Source: Corallococcus sp. NCRR (lineage in GTDB: Bacteria; Myxococcota; Myxococcia; Myxococcales; Myxococcaceae). Taken from it: a stretch of DNA of 64,000 nucleotides. The position numbers were made by a program, and so were the translations under genes. The stretch is taken from contig NZ_CP114039.1 in the NCBI RefSeq assembly GCF_026965535.1, positions 2,728,001 through 2,792,000 of the forward strand, written 5' to 3'. The notes beneath the pieces are model-generated. The model was not told the origin of the DNA and made no database searches. It saw nothing but the letters and a program-made list of their open reading frames with translations. Of the stretch, positions 35,938-44,378 are shown piece after piece. Within the stretch, counting starts at the first letter, position 1; each line of letters starts with the position of its first letter.

Positions 35938-36399
35938 TCACTTCTTGGTCTGCTGTCGCTCCAACGCTCGCCGCACGCGTGCCTCCTTCTCCTGCTTCTT
36001 CCGCAACTTCTGCTGGACCTCGCCCTCGAACGACAGGTGCTCCAGGAACGCGTGCAGTTCATGTTGCGATAGAACCGGGCACTTCCAGTTCAGGTCCCGC
36101 ATGCGCTGCAGGAACGCATCCGGCAGCGCCACGCCGTAACGCAGGACGTAGTACGGAAGGTCCGCCCGCCAGTGCCAGACGCCGTCCGTCAACGCATGGT
36201 GGGGCGCGATGTTCTTCTCGCCCGTAAACCAGTCACTCAGCGGCCCCGAGCTGACCGCGAAGACGACGCCTGACGCGAGATAGCGCCCGATCCGAGAGCG
36301 ATCCTCTTCCGGAATCTTCCCTCGCGACTCCACGAGAGAAGGTCCTTCATCGGACTCCGGGACGAACTCACGGAAGTACCCTACGGCGTGGAGGGGCAT
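35938..36399 (-). CDS. Unknown protein, possible immunity-type
   Basis: About 153 residues, start preceded by AGGGAGCAGGG. It contains GYFREFVPESDEGPSLVES, a central W-rich part (SDWFTGEK, then DGVWHWRADLPYYVLRYG) and a Lys/Arg/Glu-rich C-terminal helix that should be a coiled coil. No catalytic motif. Its size, composition and position between an HNH-like gene and a SMI1/KNR4 gene fit an immunity or cargo-adaptor protein, but I do not recognise the family. Divergent from the next gene by 71 bp. Confidence 0.65.
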   Translation of the reverse strand: MPLHAVGYFREFVPESDEGPSLVESRGKIPEEDRSRIGRYLASGVVFAVSSGPLSDWFTGEKNIAPHHALTDGVWHWRADLPYYVLRYGVALPDAFLQRMRDLNWKCPVLSQHELHAFLEHLSFEGEVQQKLRKKQEKEARVRRALERQQTKK

Positions 36400-36470
36400 C
36401 CCTGCTCCCTATCAGGAAGGACGCATTCAGCGCACCGCCGCCCCGGGACCCAAGGCATGGTGGCAATCCC

Positions 36471-36950
36471 ATGTCGATGAACGCCCTGCTCGAAGAGGTC
36501 TCGCGCCTCCACCACGCTCGCCCTCCCGCGACGCCCGCGCAGCTCGATGCCTTCGAACATCGCGTCGGATGGCGCCTCGACCCGGACCTCCGCGCCTTCT
36601 ACCTGCACTGCGACGGCGCGGACCTGTTCGACCGCGTCGACCCCGCGTTCTCCTTCCCCCCGCTGTCGGAGCTCCGCCGCGCGCGAATCGTCATGAGTCA
36701 GGCCGACACGGACCAGTCAGGGCCCGCGTCCTGGTACGCCCTCTGCGAGGTCCGCGATGGGAACTACGTCCTGCTCGACGTGAGCCAGCAGCACGACGGC
36801 CGCTATCCCCTGCGCGACGGCTTCCGCGAAGGCTTCCCGGATCCGGCGCAGTGCCCGCAGGTCGCCAGCTCGTTCTCCGAGTTCCTGGCGGGCGCGCTCC
36901 GCTCCAACGGCCGCTGGTTCTGGCTGAAGAAGCTGATGCAGGACGGGTGA
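36471..36950 (+). CDS. SMI1/KNR4 family protein
   Basis: About 159 residues. It has the SMI1/KNR4 features: an N-terminal helix followed by PATPAQLDAFEHRVGWRLDPDLRAFYLHCDGADLF, then SFPPLSEL and the C-terminal SFSEFLAGAL. This superfamily is a common immunity protein in bacterial polymorphic toxin systems. No dedicated toxin gene precedes it, so it may be an orphan immunity gene. Moderately lower GC than the flanking operons. Confidence 0.8.
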   Translation: MSMNALLEEVSRLHHARPPATPAQLDAFEHRVGWRLDPDLRAFYLHCDGADLFDRVDPAFSFPPLSELRRARIVMSQADTDQSGPASWYALCEVRDGNYVLLDVSQQHDGRYPLRDGFREGFPDPAQCPQVASSFSEFLAGALRSNGRWFWLKKLMQDG

Positions 36951-37538
36951 CGGATCCCGCGTCCCCACCGCACGCAGCCGCGTCCCGCCAGAAGCCCGGA
37001 AACCCCCGCCATCCTCGCAGGACACTTCATCCCAGGCCGATTTGTCGGCCCCCGGACACAGTTGGATCCGTACGTTCCTCGTGCACCACAGGGTCTTCCC
37101 AGCAGCCGCCGCCAGACACGCAATCGCGGCTTACTTCGAGACTGAACGAGATGTTTTCCAGCCTGGATGTTCGTGTCGCTGCGCACTGGAAACCCGCACG
37201 GCGTACTGTCATCTTGAAGGGACTTTCGCGGTGCGGCAGGACGGTTGAGGAGAAGGCAGGGCGGAAGTCGTTCAAGGTCTTGCGGACCGAACGTATTGGG
37301 ATGTGCTGGGCGGAAAACTGTTCCGTCCCGGGGCTGTAAAAACTCCCCGAAAGCGAGGGGTGTCTGTCCATGAGCTGGGACCCAGGCCGCATCCGAGTGT
37401 CGCAAAAGCGAAGCGGATCAACCGGTTGGCGCACCCGACCGCGCGAACCGGAAAACCCCGGCTCCTGGCACACCGCTCGCATCGGCCGCTGACGCTGTCG
37501 TCACCCCCACATCGCATTCCCCTGGTTACCGGTCCCTC
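36951..37538. other. 588-bp intergenic region without a gene
   Basis: No reading frame with credible codon use. Two adjacent hairpins (37308-37328 with stem GGGCGGAA/TTCCGTCC, and 37329-37349 with CGGGG/CCCCG) are the only structure I see. It must contain the promoter of the downstream kinase. Confidence 0.5.
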
Positions 37539-39473
37539 GTGCTCGCCCCGTCGCCCCTCATCTGTTCCTGCGGTCAGCCCCACTCGGACGCGGAGGCGTG
37601 TCCCACGCTGATGCGCGGGCTGGACCTCAACGGCGGCACGATTCTCTACGCCGGCACGCCGCCGCCGGGACCCGCGGCGGCGCTGCACGCTGCTCCGCCC
37701 ACGCCCATGTCGTCTCCCACGCCAGTGGTGCCTTCCCTCGTGGGCCAGGAGTTCGGCCGCTTCCGCGTCGTGCGCGAGCTGGGCCGCGGCGGCATGGGCA
37801 CCGTGTTCCTCGCGGAGCACACGCTCATCCAGAAGCGCGTGGCCATCAAGGTGCTCCACGCGCACCTGGCCCAGGCCCCGGAGCTCGTCGCGCGCTTCCT
37901 CTCCGAAGCCCGCACGCTCACGCTCGTGCAGCACGAGAACGTCGTCACCCTCTACGACCTGGACTCGCGCGACGGGCGCCCGTACCTCGTCATGGAGTAC
38001 CTGGAGGGGGACAGCCTGGCCAACTTCGCCCGCGGCCCCATGGCCCCGGCGCTGGTGGTGGACCTGATGACGCAGGTGTGTGACGCCCTGGGCGCCGCGC
38101 ACGCGCACGGCATCGTCCACCGCGACCTGAAGCCCGCCAACGTCTTCCTCGTCCCCAGCCCCAGCGGCAAGCAGCGCGTGAAGCTGCTCGACTTCGGCAT
38201 CGCCAAGCTCCTGTCCCGCCCCGCCGGGGAGATGACCACCGAGGTGGGCGTCCTGCTGGGCACGCCGGAGTTCATGGCCCCCGAGCAGTGCGGCGACGGC
38301 ATCGTGGACGCGCGCAGCGACCTCTACGCGGCCGGCGTGCTCGCGTACCTGCTGCTCACCGGCCAGGTGCCCTTCTACGGCCGCACCGCCGCCGAAATCC
38401 TGGTGGGCCACCTGCAGAAGGACCCCGTCCCGCCGCATGAGCTGAACCCCGCCGTGCCGGAGGCCCTGTCGCGGGTGCTGCTGCGCGCGCTGGCCAAGCG
38501 GCCCGAGCACCGCTTCGCCTCCGCCGCGGAGCTGAAAACGGCCCTGGAGGCCTCGCTCGCGCCGCCGCCCGCGCCCACCGCCGCGCCGCTCACCGCGCTC
38601 CTGCGCGGCCAGGGCACGCAGGCCCCGGTGGAGCTCAAGGGCGAGTGGGTGGGCCGCTCCGGCCTCTTCTTCCAGTCGTCCGCCCCGCCTCCCGCGCTCC
38701 TGTCGGACGTGTCGCTGGTGCTGCGGCTGCCCGGCGGCGAGCTGCCGTGCACCGCGCAGGTGGTGCGCCACGTCACCGCCGAGCAGGCCCAGGCGTGGAA
38801 CATGTCCCCGGGCTTCGGCGTCCAGCTGCGCGACGCGAGCCCCACCTTCCAGGCCCAGCTGGCCCAGCTTCGCAACACCCCGAGCGCCACGTCCGCGCGG
38901 ACCGCCGCCACCGCCGCCATCCCCACGCCCGAGGACGCGCAGGCGGAAGGAGTCCTCCAGGGTTTTCGCCGGCGGCTCGCCGGGGACCCGTACGCCGTGC
39001 TGGAGCTGCCGCGTGACGCCACGCTGGAGGCCGTGCGCACCGCGGCCCAGCGCGCCCGCGGGGCGCTGGAGCTGCTCAAGGCCCGCCCGCTGTCGGAGGG
39101 CCAGCGCGCCCAGGTGGACCGGGCGCTGGAGCGCGTGTCCGGGGCGCTCCACACGCTGGGCCACGTGGAGCGGCGCGTGGAGTACGACGCCACGCTGGGC
39201 AACGTGGAGGGCATCGAGCGGTGCCTCGCCGCGGGCCTGACCGCCACCATGCTGGAGCAGTGCCGCCGCCGCTTCCTCGCGGGCAACACCGGCCGCGAGG
39301 GCCGCGCCGCCGTCCACCGCCTGTCCGGTGACGCGCTCGCGTCCGTGGGCCGGCTGGAGGAGGCGCTCGCCGCCTATGAGCTGGCGGTCCGCGCGGACCC
39401 GTTGGATTTGGAGGGGCTCAAGCGCTGGCGCTTCCTCCGGGCCCGCGTGCGGGGCTCGGCCGCTCCCCGGTAG
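37539..39473 (+). CDS. Ser/Thr protein kinase with PilZ-like and J-like regions
   Basis: About 644 residues. A Cys-containing leader (CSCGQPHSDAEAC) is followed by a complete kinase domain (about 72-340): GRGGMGTV, Lys in VAIKVL, HRDLKPAN, DFGIAK and APEQ. Next is a ~100-residue PilZ-like domain (VGRSGLFFQSS ... GFGVQLRD) without a clear RxxxR motif, so c-di-GMP binding is uncertain. A DnaJ-like segment (PYAVLELPRDATLEAVRTAAQRAR, lacking HPD) and TPR-like helices end it. There is no membrane segment, so it is cytoplasmic. Followed 74 bp later by the ABC1 kinase. Substrates are unknown. Confidence 0.85.
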   Translation: MLAPSPLICSCGQPHSDAEACPTLMRGLDLNGGTILYAGTPPPGPAAALHAAPPTPMSSPTPVVPSLVGQEFGRFRVVRELGRGGMGTVFLAEHTLIQKRVAIKVLHAHLAQAPELVARFLSEARTLTLVQHENVVTLYDLDSRDGRPYLVMEYLEGDSLANFARGPMAPALVVDLMTQVCDALGAAHAHGIVHRDLKPANVFLVPSPSGKQRVKLLDFGIAKLLSRPAGEMTTEVGVLLGTPEFMAPEQCGDGIVDARSDLYAAGVLAYLLLTGQVPFYGRTAAEILVGHLQKDPVPPHELNPAVPEALSRVLLRALAKRPEHRFASAAELKTALEASLAPPPAPTAAPLTALLRGQGTQAPVELKGEWVGRSGLFFQSSAPPPALLSDVSLVLRLPGGELPCTAQVVRHVTAEQAQAWNMSPGFGVQLRDASPTFQAQLAQLRNTPSATSARTAATAAIPTPEDAQAEGVLQGFRRRLAGDPYAVLELPRDATLEAVRTAAQRARGALELLKARPLSEGQRAQVDRALERVSGALHTLGHVERRVEYDATLGNVEGIERCLAAGLTATMLEQCRRRFLAGNTGREGRAAVHRLSGDALASVGRLEEALAAYELAVRADPLDLEGLKRWRFLRARVRGSAAPR

Positions 39474-39547
39474 GGGCGCCGGGCTCGCATCCATCCCGGG
39501 GGCGTCTTGCGTATGGGAGCGCAGTCCCCGTTAACTCCTCCTCTCCC

Positions 39548-40858
39548 ATGGCTTCCGAACCCGACGACAAGCTGCCGCCCCAGGGGCGCTTCAACCGCCT
39601 GCGCAAGCTGGCGGGCCTCTCCATGCACGTGGGCTCGGAGGTGCTCAAGGCGGGCGCCAAACAGCTGTCCGGGAGCAGCCCCACGGACCTGCTCAGCCTG
39701 GGCACCGCGGAGAAGCTGGTGGCCACGCTGGGGGAGATGAAGGGCGCGGCCATGAAGCTGGGCCAGGCCCTCTCCATGGACCCGGACCTGCTCACCCCGG
39801 AGGTGCGGCAGATGATGGCCCGGCTGCAGAACCAGGCCCCCGCCATGTCCTACGCGCAGGTGTCGCGCGTGGTGCAGGAGGAGCTGGGCGCGCCGCCGGA
39901 GACGCTGTTCAAGGAGTTCTCCCCGACCGCGCTCGCCGCCGCGTCGCTGGGCCAGGTGCACCGCGCGGTGCTGCATGACGGCCGCCCCGTCGCCGTGAAG
40001 GTGCAGTACCCCGGCATCGACGTGTCCATGGTCCACGACATGGACAACCTGGGGCTCGTCGTGAAGACGGTGTCCAAGACGTCGCGGATGATGGACGGCA
40101 CCGCCTACTTCCAGGAGTTCCGCGACGAGCTCATGCTGGAGCTGGACTACCGCCGCGAGGCGAAGCTCGCGCAGGGCTTCGCGAAGAGCGTGGCGCGGCT
40201 GCCGGATTTGTACGTGCCCCAGGTCATCGAGGAGCGCAGCGCCCACCGCGTGCTCACGCTGGAGCTGTTGGAGGGCCAGACGCTCAAGGACTGGGTGACG
40301 ACGTCGCCGGACCCCACGGAGCGCTTCCGCGTCGCGCGCCAGCTCATCCGCGCCACCTACGGGCCCTTCCTGGACGCGGGCGAAATCCACGCCGATCCGC
40401 ACCCCGGCAACTTCATGGTGATGCCGGACGGGCGCATGGGCCTGTTGGACTTCGGCTCCATCAAGCGCTTCAGCCCGGGCTTCGTCGCGGCCAACCGCCG
40501 CATGTTCCAGCAGGCGCTGCGGCTGGAGACGCTGGACGTGCTGGGCCTGTGCCGCGAGGTGGGCTTCTCCGTGGAGCTGCCGGAGGCGGAGGCGGAGTTG
40601 CTGCTGCGCGAGGTGCTCCACATCGCCGGGCGGCCCATGCGCACGGCGCCGTATGACTACGGCACCTGCGACATCAACCGCGACATGCGCAACCACTTCA
40701 CGAAGAACGCCGCGCGCATCATGCGCATCCGGCCGCCCCCGGAGGCGATGATGTTCTTCCGCGCCACCGGCGGCCTGGCGCAGAACCTGCGCCTCGTGGG
40801 CGCGCAGGGCGACTTCCGGCAGGTGTTCCTGGAGGTCGGCGCGCTCGTGGGCGAGTAG
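39548..40858 (+). CDS. ABC1/UbiB/AarF-type atypical kinase
   Basis: About 436 residues. It carries the family markers: KxGQ motif (AAMKLGQALSM), the Ala-rich nucleotide loop AAASLGQVHRA, Lys in VAVKVQYPG, the catalytic EIHADPHPGNFMV and metal-binding LLDFGSIK. These proteins support ubiquinone/isoprenoid lipid metabolism rather than phosphorylating proteins. No membrane segment is evident in the C-terminus. Convergent with the response regulator at 40862, 3 bp apart. Confidence 0.9.
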   Translation: MASEPDDKLPPQGRFNRLRKLAGLSMHVGSEVLKAGAKQLSGSSPTDLLSLGTAEKLVATLGEMKGAAMKLGQALSMDPDLLTPEVRQMMARLQNQAPAMSYAQVSRVVQEELGAPPETLFKEFSPTALAAASLGQVHRAVLHDGRPVAVKVQYPGIDVSMVHDMDNLGLVVKTVSKTSRMMDGTAYFQEFRDELMLELDYRREAKLAQGFAKSVARLPDLYVPQVIEERSAHRVLTLELLEGQTLKDWVTTSPDPTERFRVARQLIRATYGPFLDAGEIHADPHPGNFMVMPDGRMGLLDFGSIKRFSPGFVAANRRMFQQALRLETLDVLGLCREVGFSVELPEAEAELLLREVLHIAGRPMRTAPYDYGTCDINRDMRNHFTKNAARIMRIRPPPEAMMFFRATGGLAQNLRLVGAQGDFRQVFLEVGALVGE

Positions 40859-40861
40859 GGC

Positions 40862-41257
40862 TCAGGTGCCCGCGGCGACGCGCGGGCGCTTGTGCAGCCG
40901 CTCCAGCTTGCGCGCCAGGTCCGCGCCCTGCGTGCTCTTGGAGAGGTAGCCGTCCGCGCCCGCCGCCAGCGCCAACGCGCGCAGCTTCGACTCGTCGGAG
41001 GCGGAGTAGAGGACGAAGCGGGTGTTCTCCGGCGCCTGCTGCCGGGCCAGCGTCAGCACCTTGTCGCCGCTCAGCGCGGGGATGTTCACGTCCAGGAGCA
41101 CCAGGTCCGGCGCCGTGGTGCGCACCAGGTTGGAGACCCCCAGGGACGAACGGTGCGTCCGCACCTCGAAGTTGTACGAGGACAACGAGCGCTCCGTCAG
41201 CGCGAGCTGGTCCGGGTCATCGTCCACGATGAGGACGCGAATCTTCGTCTCCGACAT
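40862..41257 (-). CDS. Single-domain response regulator (paralogue 1)
   Basis: About 131 residues, receiver only, start at 41257 with GGGGGAG upstream. It has VLIVDDDPDQ, phosphoacceptor Asp in LVLLDVNIPAL, the Ser switch in LYSASDE and Lys in YLSKS. It shares a long conserved stretch with the regulator at 52095 (SLGVSN...LVRTTAPD, GADGYLSKSTQGADLARKL), so both come from one duplication. No kinase is adjacent, so its partner is unknown. Confidence 0.9.
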   Translation of the reverse strand: MSETKIRVLIVDDDPDQLALTERSLSSYNFEVRTHRSSLGVSNLVRTTAPDLVLLDVNIPALSGDKVLTLARQQAPENTRFVLYSASDESKLRALALAAGADGYLSKSTQGADLARKLERLHKRPRVAAGT

Positions 41258-41517
41258 GGTGGCTCCCCCTGGAACCGACAGTTGGGTGCCCCGGTCGGCA
41301 GGATGCCGCCCCAAGGAAGACAGTGGACCCGGGCACTTCCCGAGTATGACCCACCCCCCTCCCTTCTGGCCACCCTCCCTGGAATTTTCTGGAAACTTCC
41401 AATTGAAACCACATGTCTCACCCCGCCGGGTGGGCGGCCTGGAGGCGAGTCCCTAGCCTTGTATTGGACGAGTGCCACGCGGCAGGTGTGGGTGGCCTCC
41501 CGACCTGGAGAGACCCG

Positions 41518-41937
41518 ATGACATCCCAGCGGAAGGGGCGAGCCCTGGACTCGCGGGCGCATGCCCTGGAGGTCCGCGCGGAGGCCCGCCGGCTGGAGTC
41601 CCTGGCGGCCCAGGCCCAGGCCCAGGCCTACACCGCGCTCTCCCAGGCCTGCGCGCGGCGGGCCCAGGCGCTGAAGGCCGTGGTCCTGGCGGATCAGTCC
41701 GTGGCCCGGCTGGGTGGGAGCGAGTACGAGCGCGGCTGGGCCTGGCATGACGGTCAACGGGCGGAGATCCACGCGGAGCTGATGGAGCGTGAGGCTTCAA
41801 TCCACGCGACGCAGGCCCGCCGGGCGGAGGCCGAGGCGGACCGGGCGGAAGCGGAGGCGCAGGTGTCCTCGCAGAAGGCGCACCAGGACCCCCTCGAGGG
41901 GGTCGCCCTTCCACCGCCAGGAGTGCAGGGCGCCTGA
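41518..41937 (+). CDS. Ala/Arg/Glu-rich coiled-coil protein
   Basis: About 139 residues. The start at 41518 follows GGAGAGACCCG. It is almost entirely helical coiled coil (RAEARRLESLAAQAQAQAY, EREASIHATQARRAEAEADRAEAEAQ), with a short Pro-rich tail. No domain or motif is recognised. It sits divergently from the response regulator and upstream of cheB on the same strand, 119 bp away; a role in a chemosensory-like complex is only a guess. Confidence 0.6.
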   Translation: MTSQRKGRALDSRAHALEVRAEARRLESLAAQAQAQAYTALSQACARRAQALKAVVLADQSVARLGGSEYERGWAWHDGQRAEIHAELMEREASIHATQARRAEAEADRAEAEAQVSSQKAHQDPLEGVALPPPGVQGA

Positions 41938-42056
41938 CCGCCGGGCAGGCAGCGCCGCCGCGTTCCGTCCCCGGCTCTGCAGGGACCAGGAGGCCCTCCC
42001 TAGGTTGAGACAGACGCGCCCGGGTCCGCTGGCGCGCCGACAGGGAGACGCGCCAC

Positions 42057-43106
42057 GTGCAACGCCACGACATCATCGTCATCGGCGCATCCATGGGCGG
42101 AGTGGAGGCCCTGACCCGCCTGGTGGGACAGCTGCCCAAGGACCTGGCCGCCTGCGTGCTGCTGGTGCTCCATGTGCCGGCCCAGCACCGCAGCTACCTG
42201 CCGGAGATCCTCTCCCGCTCCGGCCCGCTGCCCGCCCACCATCCCGAGGACGGAGAGCCGCTATCCCAGGGGCGCATCTACGTGGCGCCCAATGACAGAC
42301 ACCTGCTGGTGGAGCCGGACCGCGTGAGGGTGATGAAGGGCCCCAAGGAGAACGGGCACCGGCCCGCGGTGGATCCGCTGTTCCGCTCGGCCGCGAGCGC
42401 CCATGGCCCGCGCGTGGTGGGCGTGGTGCTGACCGGCGCGCTGGACTGCGGCACCAGCGGCCTCATGGCGGTGAAGCGGGAGGGCGGCTTGGCGGTGGTG
42501 CAGGACCCGCGCGACGCGCTCTGTCCGGACATGCCCCGGAGCGTGCTGGAGTACGTGGCGGTGGACCACTGCGTGCCCCTGGAGGACATGGGGACGCTGC
42601 TGACGCGGCTGGTGGAAGCGCCCGCCGCGCCGCGCACGCGCAAGCGGTCGCGGCAGGTGGAGACGGAGGTGAAGGCGATGAAGGTGGACATCCCCTCCAT
42701 GGATGATCCGCCCGCGCCCATGGAGTACGCGAAGCCGTCCTATTACGGCTGCCCCGACTGCGGCGGCGTGCTCTTCGAATTGGAGGAGGGCCACCTCCTG
42801 CGCTTCCGCTGCCGCACGGGCCATGCGTACACGGCGCAGGCGCTGGCCGGCTCGCAGCAGAACCAACTGGACGGTGCGCTGTGGGCCGCGCTGCGCGCCC
42901 TGGAGGAGAACGCGTCCCTGGCGCGCCGGATGGCGGCGCAGGCCCGGGAGCGCGGCCATGACCGGTCCGCGCTGCGCTTCGAGGAGCGCGCCCGCACGGC
43001 CGAAGCCCAGGTGCAGCTGCTGCGCCAGGCGGTGCTCGCGGGGCCTTCGCCCGACGTGGCGTCCGAGGCCCCCGAGGTCTCCAACAAGACGGAGCAGACG
43101 GGCTGA
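42057..43106 (+). CDS. cheB: CheB-type protein-glutamate methylesterase, receiver-less
   Basis: About 349 residues from a GTG start. The catalytic domain has Ser12 in IGASMGG, His in VLHVPAQ and Asp in TGALDCGTSGL, the CheB triad. There is no N-terminal receiver. The C-terminus instead carries a CPDCGG ... CRTGHAY zinc-ribbon-like segment, then a helical region, as in the CheB part of CheB-CheR fusions. It would remove methyl groups from chemoreceptor glutamates or act on a related protein. It converges on a CheR-PAS/histidine kinase pair 12 bp away. Confidence 0.88.
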   Translation: MQRHDIIVIGASMGGVEALTRLVGQLPKDLAACVLLVLHVPAQHRSYLPEILSRSGPLPAHHPEDGEPLSQGRIYVAPNDRHLLVEPDRVRVMKGPKENGHRPAVDPLFRSAASAHGPRVVGVVLTGALDCGTSGLMAVKREGGLAVVQDPRDALCPDMPRSVLEYVAVDHCVPLEDMGTLLTRLVEAPAAPRTRKRSRQVETEVKAMKVDIPSMDDPPAPMEYAKPSYYGCPDCGGVLFELEEGHLLRFRCRTGHAYTAQALAGSQQNQLDGALWAALRALEENASLARRMAAQARERGHDRSALRFEERARTAEAQVQLLRQAVLAGPSPDVASEAPEVSNKTEQTG

Positions 43107-43118
43107 AGGCCCCTGACG

Positions 43119-44378
43119 TCAGCGCGCTCCGCCGCGCGCCGGAGGGGGCGCGGCCTTCAGCGCGGGGAAGGTGAGCGTGAACACCGCGCCTCCTTCCGGA
43201 CGGTTGGCCGCGGTGAGCGTGCCGCCCGACTGCGTCACCACGCCGTGGGCCATGGACAGCCCCAGGCCGCTGCCCTTGTCGCCCTTGGTGGTGAAGAAGG
43301 GCTTGAAGATGTTCGGCAGGTGTTCCTCCGGGATGCCGGTGCCCTCGTCCTCCACCGTGAGCCGCACCGTCCTCCCGAACCGGAAGGCCCGCACGCGGAT
43401 GACGCCGCCCCGGGGCATGGCGTCGCGCGCGTTGATGAGCAGGTTGATGATGACGTAGCGCAGCTCCATGGCGGAGCCGCACACCTGGGGAAGCCCGTTG
43501 GGCAGCTCCACGTCCAGGCGCAGGGCATGGCCGCCCTGGCGCGCCTGGTGCTCGATGCCGCCCCGGACGATCTCCACCGCGTCGCGGACCACGTTCATCA
43601 ACTGGACGCGCTCCAGGATGTTGCCGGGCTTGCCGCGGGAGAAGTCCTGGAGCCGGTCCACGCGCGCCTCCGCGTCGGCCACGACGCGCGCGAGCGCCTC
43701 CAGGTGCTGCTGGCCCTGGCCCGCGGGGGCCATGTCGCGCTGGAGCAGCTCCAGCCGCAGCCGCATGGCGTCGAGCGTGGAGCGCAGGTCGTGCGCGATG
43801 CCCGCCGCCAGCTCCCCCAGGGCGCGCACCTTCTCGCGCTCCAGCAGGGTGGCGCGCGCGGTCGTCAGCTCCTCCTCGGCGCGCACCTGTTCGGTGATGT
43901 CGCGCGCGAGCACCAGCACCTGTCCCTGCATGTGGCCGGTGGCGCGCTCGGCGCGCACCTCCAGCACCCGGGGCTGGGCCTCGCGCGCCTGCCGGTAACG
44001 GGTGACGCGCGCGACTTCGGGGAGCGCGAGCACCGCCGCGGCCTCCGCCTGGCCCACGTCGCGCAGGGCCATGCGCTCCGCGCCGTCGTCCTCACGCCGC
44101 CAGGGCCCGCGCAGCCGCCCCAGCACATGCCAGTGGCTGTTGGCCAGCACCACGCTGGAGGCGTTCATCACCGCGAGCGCGCTGGCGCTGGTCTCCAGTG
44201 CCCAGCGTGACAGCTTGAGCGTGATGACCTGGCGCCGGGTGTGCTCCCCCAGTTTGCGCACCAGGGCGGAGTGCTTCTTCAGGAGCTCGCGGTACTTGTG
44301 CAGGAGCCCCTGGGACTCCCGCGCGTCCGTGTCCCTGCCGGCGGAGGACCCGGGCGGAGGCTCGCGGTGGGGGCTCAT
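43119..44378 (-). CDS. PAS-type sensor histidine kinase coupled to CheR
   Basis: About 419 residues. Its ATG overlaps the stop of the CheR-PAS gene (ATGA at 44375-44378). N-terminal coiled coil and PAS-like region (ASALAVMNASSVVLANSHW), then HisKA with AAGIAHDLRSTLDAM (phosphoacceptor His), then HATPase with INLLINARDAMPRGG, DEGTGI and GSGLGLSMAHGVV. Cytoplasmic. Together with CheR-PAS, CheB and the NarL-type regulator at 46547 it seems to form a dispersed version of the CheB-CheR-PAS-kinase systems. No receiver is fused. Confidence 0.9.
   Translation of the reverse strand: MSPHREPPPGSSAGRDTDARESQGLLHKYRELLKKHSALVRKLGEHTRRQVITLKLSRWALETSASALAVMNASSVVLANSHWHVLGRLRGPWRREDDGAERMALRDVGQAEAAAVLALPEVARVTRYRQAREAQPRVLEVRAERATGHMQGQVLVLARDITEQVRAEEELTTARATLLEREKVRALGELAAGIAHDLRSTLDAMRLRLELLQRDMAPAGQGQQHLEALARVVADAEARVDRLQDFSRGKPGNILERVQLMNVVRDAVEIVRGGIEHQARQGGHALRLDVELPNGLPQVCGSAMELRYVIINLLINARDAMPRGGVIRVRAFRFGRTVRLTVEDEGTGIPEEHLPNIFKPFFTTKGDKGSGLGLSMAHGVVTQSGGTLTAANRPEGGAVFTLTFPALKAAPPPARGGAR

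Noticed and set aside
37027-37482. 151-codon minus-strand frame in the intergenic region
   Set aside because: No ribosome site, no codon bias and no recognisable motif; treated as non-coding.
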